NCBI GenBank assembly: GCA_902651635.1
Contig: CACRSC010000016.1
Location: forward strand, 18,724-40,717
From: Mastigamoeba balamuthi
Taxonomy: Eukaryota; Evosea; Mastigamoebida; Mastigamoebidae
Reading direction: 5' to 3'
Length of the DNA stretch: 21,994 nt
A program made the position numbers and the translations under genes. The first letter of the stretch is position 1; every line of letters starts with the position of its first letter. This document shows, in pieces, positions 16,902-21,994 of this stretch. The notes under the pieces are model-generated. The model saw nothing but the letters and a program-made list of their open reading frames with translations. It did no database searches and was not told the origin of the DNA.

Positions 16902-17487
16902 CAGCGGGCGAGAGGGTACCAGGGGGGCTGAGGGCCTGGGGGGGACCCCAGCAGGCGGCACTCTCTGTTGTTTGTAATACGCCGCCCCTGGGGGCCTCCC
17001 CTTGCTCAGCCCCCGCGACCGCCACTCGCCACCCGCACACACGCACGCTGTGAGGCGCATGGCCACCCGAGGCCTGCGCCGTTAATTGAACGCCTTCCAT
17101 TTTTGATTGCTCGTTTTGCGCCCGCACAAGTGCGCCGGGCCTTGTGCCAGAGATCCGTCGCCGGCCGCTGGAGTCGGCTGCACCCCGCGAGAGCACCTGA
17201 CCGACGCACGGCGCCACCACCACCGCACAGAGTGTTGGTCTCAGGTGCCGATCAGTGTCTCGGTGGTCGCTGCTGCCCCCGGGCCCTCGTCGTCCTCGTC
17301 CCTGTCGTCAGCCTTGTCCTCGCCCACCTCGTCCTCGTCGTGCAGCTCCGACTGCAACGACCCCCGGTGGTGCGCTCTTGTTCTCTGCCAGGTTAATTTT
17401 GTGCGCCACATATCAATTGATTTTGGAGCCACATCAATTATGTCCCCCCCCCCATCTCTCGCTGCGGTGCAATCAAATTGAGCTCAC
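16902..17487. other. Spacer between RasGAP and PH genes
   Basis: The stretch is GC-rich then AT-richer near 17390-17450, with a run of C at 17442-17451. On the minus strand 17432-17241 a frame encodes a very acidic low-complexity peptide, most likely chance translation of a GTCCTCGTC-type simple sequence. It should hold the RasGAP 3' UTR and the PH gene promoter. Confidence 0.4.
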
Positions 17488-17920
17488 ATGGCCCGCGCGT
17501 CTCTCGCGCGACCCCGAACCGCGCTGCAGGCCACAGGGGCGAGGGGGTCGGTCATGATGGAGGGGAAGCTGCAGTGCGCGGGCCACAGGCGCTCGCACTG
17601 GGCTGTTCTCACGCCCACGCAGCTCGTCTTCTACGACAGCTGCTCTGCGCACACCGCCGCACGCGTTCTCGAGGCCATCCCCCTGGACCTCTGCGTGGCC
17701 AAGCGCGTGGGCGCAGGGAGTTTGTGGTGTACCAGCCCACGGGTCAGCTCCGCGTCCTCAGGGCCCCCACGTATGTCCCCCGCGCCCTCTCCCTCTATGT
17801 CTCCTCGCTCTCTCGCTCGCCCTGAGGCTCACACGCCCGCACGGTGGCTGCGAGCAGGAAGGCGGCTGCGGGGGCGTGGGCCAAGGCGCTGGAGTGCGTG
17901 TGCTTCGCCATGACAACGGC
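17488..17920 (+). pseudogene. PH-domain protein, 5' exons, frame break inside domain
   Basis: PH domains bind phosphoinositides or proteins at membranes. From Met 17554 the frame reads MEGKLQCAGHRRSHWAVLTP then TQLVFYDSC, the standard first PH strands, and continues to IPLDLCVAKRV. It then needs a shift near 17707-17720 to reach EFVVYQPTGQLRVLRAPT. A good GTATGT donor at 17771 and an AG at 17857 (87-nt intron) then restore frame exactly to AAAGAWAKALECVCF, the closing PH helix with its Trp. Because both flanks match, the break is either a sequencing or assembly error, a tiny intron, or a real one-base lesion. Downstream exons after about 18000 could not be identified. An upstream Met at 17488 is also in frame. 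Confidence 0.6.
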
Positions 17921-18277
17921 GGTGATCCGCAACGAGGGGGTGCCCTCCTCGTGCATCACACACACGCAGGGCTATGGCAGGTGGCGGGCCCTCTGCGACT
18001 CGCTCGGAGACGACCGCGGCAACGACCGCGACCGCCAGAGCACTCTTTGGGCCTCGCAGGTCGCTCCCGAGACCCCGGGACTGCGGCGACGACTGCGACG
18101 CCGCACTCCGGGGTCGCAAAGCAGAGGAAGAGTTCCATTAGTTAACATACTGAACGGGGTGCGAGTGCAAACACAAGTGTGCCCTTCCATGCGTTGCTCG
18201 TTGTCGTTGAGTTGGAGCTCTCTCGATCGATCAGCCCCCATCCAAGAATTTTTTAAAAAGTTTTGTAAGTTTTTGCG

Positions 18278-18285
18278 AAAAAAAA
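18278..18285 (-). terminator. T-run after tRNA-like sequence
   Basis: Eight T on the minus strand directly follow the tRNA-like 3' end, as expected for Pol III termination. Confidence 0.5.
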
Positions 18286-18357
18286 TGAACCCGTGGGGAT
18301 TTGAGCCCGTACCACTGGGGTCACAGTCCCTCCTCCTTCCCGCTAGGCCACGGGTCC
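18286..18357 (-). ncRNA. tRNA-like sequence (pseudo-tRNA or SINE head) with T-run
   Basis: On the minus strand the first seven bases GGACCCG pair fully with CGGGTTC near the 3' end. TGGCCTAGCGG matches an internal A box and GGGCTCAAATCC resembles a B box. CTGTGAC could be an anticodon loop reading GTG (His), but the anticodon and T stems have mismatches. Immediately downstream are eight T residues (plus-strand A-run 18278-18285), a Pol III terminator pattern. The stem defects argue against a working tRNA. Confidence 0.55.
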
Positions 18358-19315
18358 TAACCACACTTTACCATCTTGTTTTTCGCCCTTTTATACTCGT
18401 TTTTGGTGTTTGTTTTTGCCCTTTGACATCTTTTTTTGGTTTGTTCCCTCTTCTGCTCAGCAACTCGCGCACGTCTCGCATCCAGCAACCTCGCGCCCAC
18501 TCACTCCCCCATCCCCGCTGCCTCCTCCCGGCGTATCTCTCGCCTGGGAATCCAAATCTTCCCCGATCTCTCGCCCCCCCCGCAGATATTCTCCACGGCG
18601 CGCCGCGGTATCTTTTGCATATTTCCCCGTCGGCCCTGCCTGCCTCTGCCACATCATCGCCCAAATCGTCGCACCACGTCACCACCCACGCGAAAAGCCC
18701 AGTGGGGTCTTCCTCTCCCGCTCCCCCTCGATGTCGGCCCTCCACAGCAGCACTGCTGCCCCCCACCGACGACTGCGCCCTGAACATCCCGCAGTCCCTT
18801 ACCTCGGAGACCCTCGAGGCTCTTCAGGCGCGTCTGCTCTTCCTCTTCCTCGCGCTCCAGTGCGCGGGGTGCCACGTACTCTCCCGAATCACGTGCGCCA
18901 GAGGCCGCAGTGCTGAGCTCGTGGCCTTGGCGTCGGTCCTATTGTGGCACAAAGCACCCCTTCCTGTCCCCGGCAGCTCATGCCTCCGTAGTCGAAATCG
19001 CTCTGGCCGCCCGTGGACGCCGAGCCACCGCACAGGCAGCCACCAGCTGCTGCACTATTGTCTCGCCTACACCGGGTGGCTAAGAGGCTGTGCCGTCACG
19101 CGTGCCCCTGGGGCTCTCTGGATCGCTCTCAGCGCCCATCACGCGGCCTGTACGTCTGCTCAGCTCAGTGCACAGATGTCAGCAAACAAAAAAACCCTCC
19201 TTTGTTGAGAGCAACAAGTGGAGTGCCACACTTGCCATACAAATTGAGTGGAGGGGCCCGACCAAGGGAGGCGACCGACCACCAGTCTTCTGTTATGTGG
19301 GCAGGCAACTCTATC

Positions 19316-21956
19316 TCAGCGGCTTGGGAGGACCTCGTTCTGGAGATCGATCTCTGACCTGGAATCCGCCTGGTCCTTCCAGCTAGGCTTGATGTGCTTG
19401 ATAATCACAATGGTAACGACGAAGGCACCAATCAGGAGCACTCCTCCAACGATGGGAGCAGCGACCCATGCAAGATTCGATTTCCCGTAACTTGATGAAG
19501 CAGTTTGGGATGTCACTGCAGCACCCAGTCAGTTGGATGTATCAAGGGACATACGTCATGCCATCCGAGGAAATGTCGACCCAGTGCACAGTGCGGTCTT
19601 TCCCGTGAACGAAGGCAAAGTACTGGATGCCCGAAATGCTGGGGAAGCTCACCAGGGTGCGTGGCCCGCATGATCTAGTGTTATTTACCTGGTTTCATTG
19701 TCAGAGATAATGAAGCTATACGAACTAATTCCACAATTATGTGGCATTGGCTCGCAGTGATAGCTGCAGTGCATGAGGATGCCTCGATGATGTCGATGGC
19801 TGAATCGAAATTGAAGAGATTATCGCACGTCGACAGGGTGATAATTCCTCCGTTACCAATCAGCCCAATCCATGCCCCTGGCTGAGTGGCATTCACACAC
19901 GGTGACTGCTTGCCAATGCGCAGAGGTCTTGTGTCGAGAACCACAACGGAGGGATAAACTCTGGCTTGGACAGCGTCCGAGCAGCCTTGATTTGTCCTTA
20001 CCGGATCTGTTTGAGTGATCAAAATTGAGACATACTGAGAAGAAAAGAGTGCCTGTGCTTGTGATTGAGAGATTATATTGCTCGCTCATATTGCTCTTCA
20101 CCATGATGTAGTACATGGCATATGAGCTGGTGAGAAAGGAGACCTGAGTGCATTGCTGTTGTATCTTCCACACAATGGGCTCAGCACCAACAGTCGGCTC
20201 AAAGAGGCTTTTCAGGGCTAGACATGCTGAGAACACATAGAGGCCAACCGTATTGAGCTTGCTCGTGATGCAGACACTTGCGTGGATTTGAGATCCGTTC
20301 CCCAAAATACTGTGCCACATTCCTGAAGCATCGTGAGCACATCCAGATTTTCCCATCGGACCTGGTTCCTGGTGAATTGGATCCGAGGCTCTCAGTATGT
20401 ATTTTGTGTTCGTTTCTGGAATCCTATGAGTAAATACTGCTCTGGAAGAAGGATCGAGGGAAATGGCTGCTGAGCATTGCTCTCCGCCAGCATCTGACAG
20501 TCTCTTAATATGAATTCGAAGAAGTGAATCAGTACAGTCGAAATCGAGTTCCCAATATTCACGTTCATCACGCCATCCCGATACGAACAGATAGTATGGT
20601 ACATCGCGCAGCGTCCTGAAGCTGACAGCTGAGGCGTTGCTCCGCACTCCATCGTTCTGATGGTGAGAGCCGTCAAATAGGGCATTGTCGAGTGAGATTA
20701 ACGTATGCATCACAATGCCAGCCACGCCCTTTGTCGTCACAGTCGCTGTAGACCTCCAATACAAAGCTTGCATCAGAGCGCATCGCATCAATTGAAGCCA
20801 TTAGATCGGCTCCGGTTCCCAATCCTTTGAACCACTGACCAGACGTGCTCGTATTTCGGCATTCTGAATGTTGTGCTTCTGAGGGATGAGTGTAGTCATC
20901 CCAACACCACGCTACTGCTGGGATGTGAATGGCCACTGTGCAATTCTCGCCCTCTGGTTCTACACAAACGTGTCAATGTTGATCTTGAACCATTGGGATA
21001 CTGACCTGGGGGAATGAGAAAACTGATCAATCCACACTTCTTCTCCCATCCGTGAACAAACACCCAGTAGCGCTTGCCCTGTTCAGCAAAGAGGGCGACC
21101 TCTGAGCGATTACCGCATTCATTGTCGCCCTTGCAAAGGCTTGTCAGAGCAATATTGGCCCGGCCTGACTGCGTACATGGGCCTTGCAGACCGAATCGTT
21201 ATGGCCGTTCTCGCTGTCGGGACACTGACCCGAGAAGATCTCCATAGCCGTGTCCTTGAGACGGGTTTCTAGTGTGCACGTTGAGGCAACCAGCCATTTG
21301 CCGTAACCCACGAATGTATACCATAGTCCGTACTCTTCAATCGTTCTGTTGTTGCCACAGCCTGTGACATTCGACAGTTTTTGTCCGCATGATGAATCGG
21401 GGGGATATGGAAAGCGTGATCTGTATGCGACATCTGTTGCCAGAGAGCACAGGCCGTTGTGGTGCTGAGTGGTGACTTGACTCTCGCGGGTAACAATGTG
21501 GTCTATGCTCTGGGTTCTGTCGCGTGCGGCCTTGGTTTCCACCTGTACGAGCAGGAGCGCAGTTGGAAGACTGTCGACACGCACATAGAGGTCATCTGGC
21601 CAGATCTGCTTGAGAGAGATCGTTGTGGAGGCTCTGCCCTCAGCGACTGGGGGCGAGTTGCAAGAGAGGAACACAGCCACTAGAGGTCTGAACGTGGGAT
21701 CACCAGGTGGATCTGTGACAGCGGAGATCTCTGCGAAGGAAGCTCCATGACTCGGCGTGATGTGAGCCACAAACCATATTGGCGATTGTGTAATCCCACG
21801 CGCCTTAGCGCGTGATCCACTGAGCCTGGATTGCATCGGGCAGGCCGAGCTACAGGACTCACCACAGACAAGTGAGGTTTCGCGTGCCATTGGCAGAGAG
21901 AGCAGCCATGCTACAATCACAACACCACCACACATGAGAAGGGTATTCTGCTTCAT
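19316..21956 (-). CDS. Type I membrane protein with repeated beta-sandwich-like extracellular units
   Basis: Seven exons join in phase: 21956-21230, 21164-21006, 20959-20703, 20656-20102, 20034-19735, 19688-19555 and 19490-19316 (introns 65, 46, 46, 67, 46 and 64 nt), giving 768 residues. Residues 1-24 are a signal peptide (MCGGVVIVAWLLSLPMA). The ectodomain repeats a unit of 100-190 residues, about five times, the first degenerate: a Cys, then G-x-W/Y with GNG or GYGK, then S-T-C, then a hydrophobic strand ending F-S/E-A, a Cys-rich turn with N-D/N-x-C-G, then Y-x-x-F-V-x-G. Examples are LWYTFVGYGKWLVASTC, WIGLIGNGGIITLSTC and YWVFVHGWEKKCG. The pattern resembles PPC-like beta-sandwich repeats on protist surface proteins. 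Several NxS/T sites are present. One membrane helix (VAAPIVGGVLLIGAFVVTIV) and a tail of about 30 residues close the protein. The 5' donor of intron 4 is the least certain join. Ligand unknown. Confidence 0.75.
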
Positions 21957-21994
21957 TGCTCCTTGGAATGAATGTGAAAAGTAAGAGCATTATC

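Larger units (their letters stand above)
17921..19315. other. Region downstream of PH domain; possible further exons, tRNA-like element
   Basis: Plus-strand frames continue past the PH domain for about 60 codons (FAMTTAVIRNEGVPSSCITH) without a recognised domain. A T-rich tract ending in CTCAG near 18470 and another ending in CGCAG near 18586 look like splice acceptors. A frame at about 18770-18960 reads ALNIPQSLTSETLEALQARL and onward as a plausible helical exon of unknown family. A 454-codon frame that crosses the whole region also runs through AT-rich and tRNA-like sequence and is not credible as one exon. Confidence 0.35.

Noticed and set aside
15297-17066. 589-codon minus-strand ORF
   Set aside because: It is antisense to the RasGAP gene and composed of Arg/Ala/Pro/Gly low-complexity sequence.
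17844-19208. 454-codon plus-strand ORF as a single gene
   Set aside because: It starts inside a PH intron, crosses AT-rich and tRNA-like DNA and has no domain; only its first part overlaps a real PH exon.

Overview
The window is nuclear DNA from a GC-rich unicellular eukaryote. Genes are split by short GT-AG introns, mostly 46-76 nt. All three stop codons appear as natural ends (TAA for the cyclase, TAG for the RasGAP, TGA for four other genes), so the nuclear code looks standard. The gene set is signalling-rich: adenylate cyclase, RasGAP, a RhoGEF-like protein, a PH protein, a chagasin-like inhibitor and a repeat-bearing surface protein. With the bacterial-type UroD-family methyltransferase this fits a free-living heterotrophic flagellate or amoeba, but I cannot name the lineage.

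Layout. Positions 1-3840 (minus) are the 5' part of a LINE-type retrotransposon with an intact-looking AP-type endonuclease, cut by the left edge before its reverse transcriptase. Positions 3840-7580 form an AT-richer graveyard: a decayed Tc1/mariner transposase end (minus), an unidentified spliced ORF (minus), a CWC22-like splicing-factor fragment (minus) abutting broken ankyrin repeats (plus), and long stretches with nothing recognisable. From 7588 to 21956 the DNA is mostly genic: a CACHE-HAMP class III adenylate cyclase (minus, 3 exons), a secreted chagasin-like cysteine-protease inhibitor (plus, 2 exons, divergent from the cyclase), a RhoGEF/DH-like protein (minus), a UroD/MtaA-family protein (minus, 4 exons), a RasGAP protein (plus, divergent from it), a PH-domain gene with a frame problem (plus), a tRNA-like element with a T-run (minus), and a 7-exon type I membrane protein with repeated beta-sandwich-like units (minus).

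The genes do not form an operon or one pathway. The theme is sensing and membrane signalling: a membrane receptor cyclase, a repeat-bearing surface protein, and regulators of Ras- and Rho-type GTPases. I see no CRISPR array, rRNA gene or convincing functional tRNA. Exon joins were worked out by hand from reading frame, splice-site dinucleotides and family patterns; RNA data would settle them.
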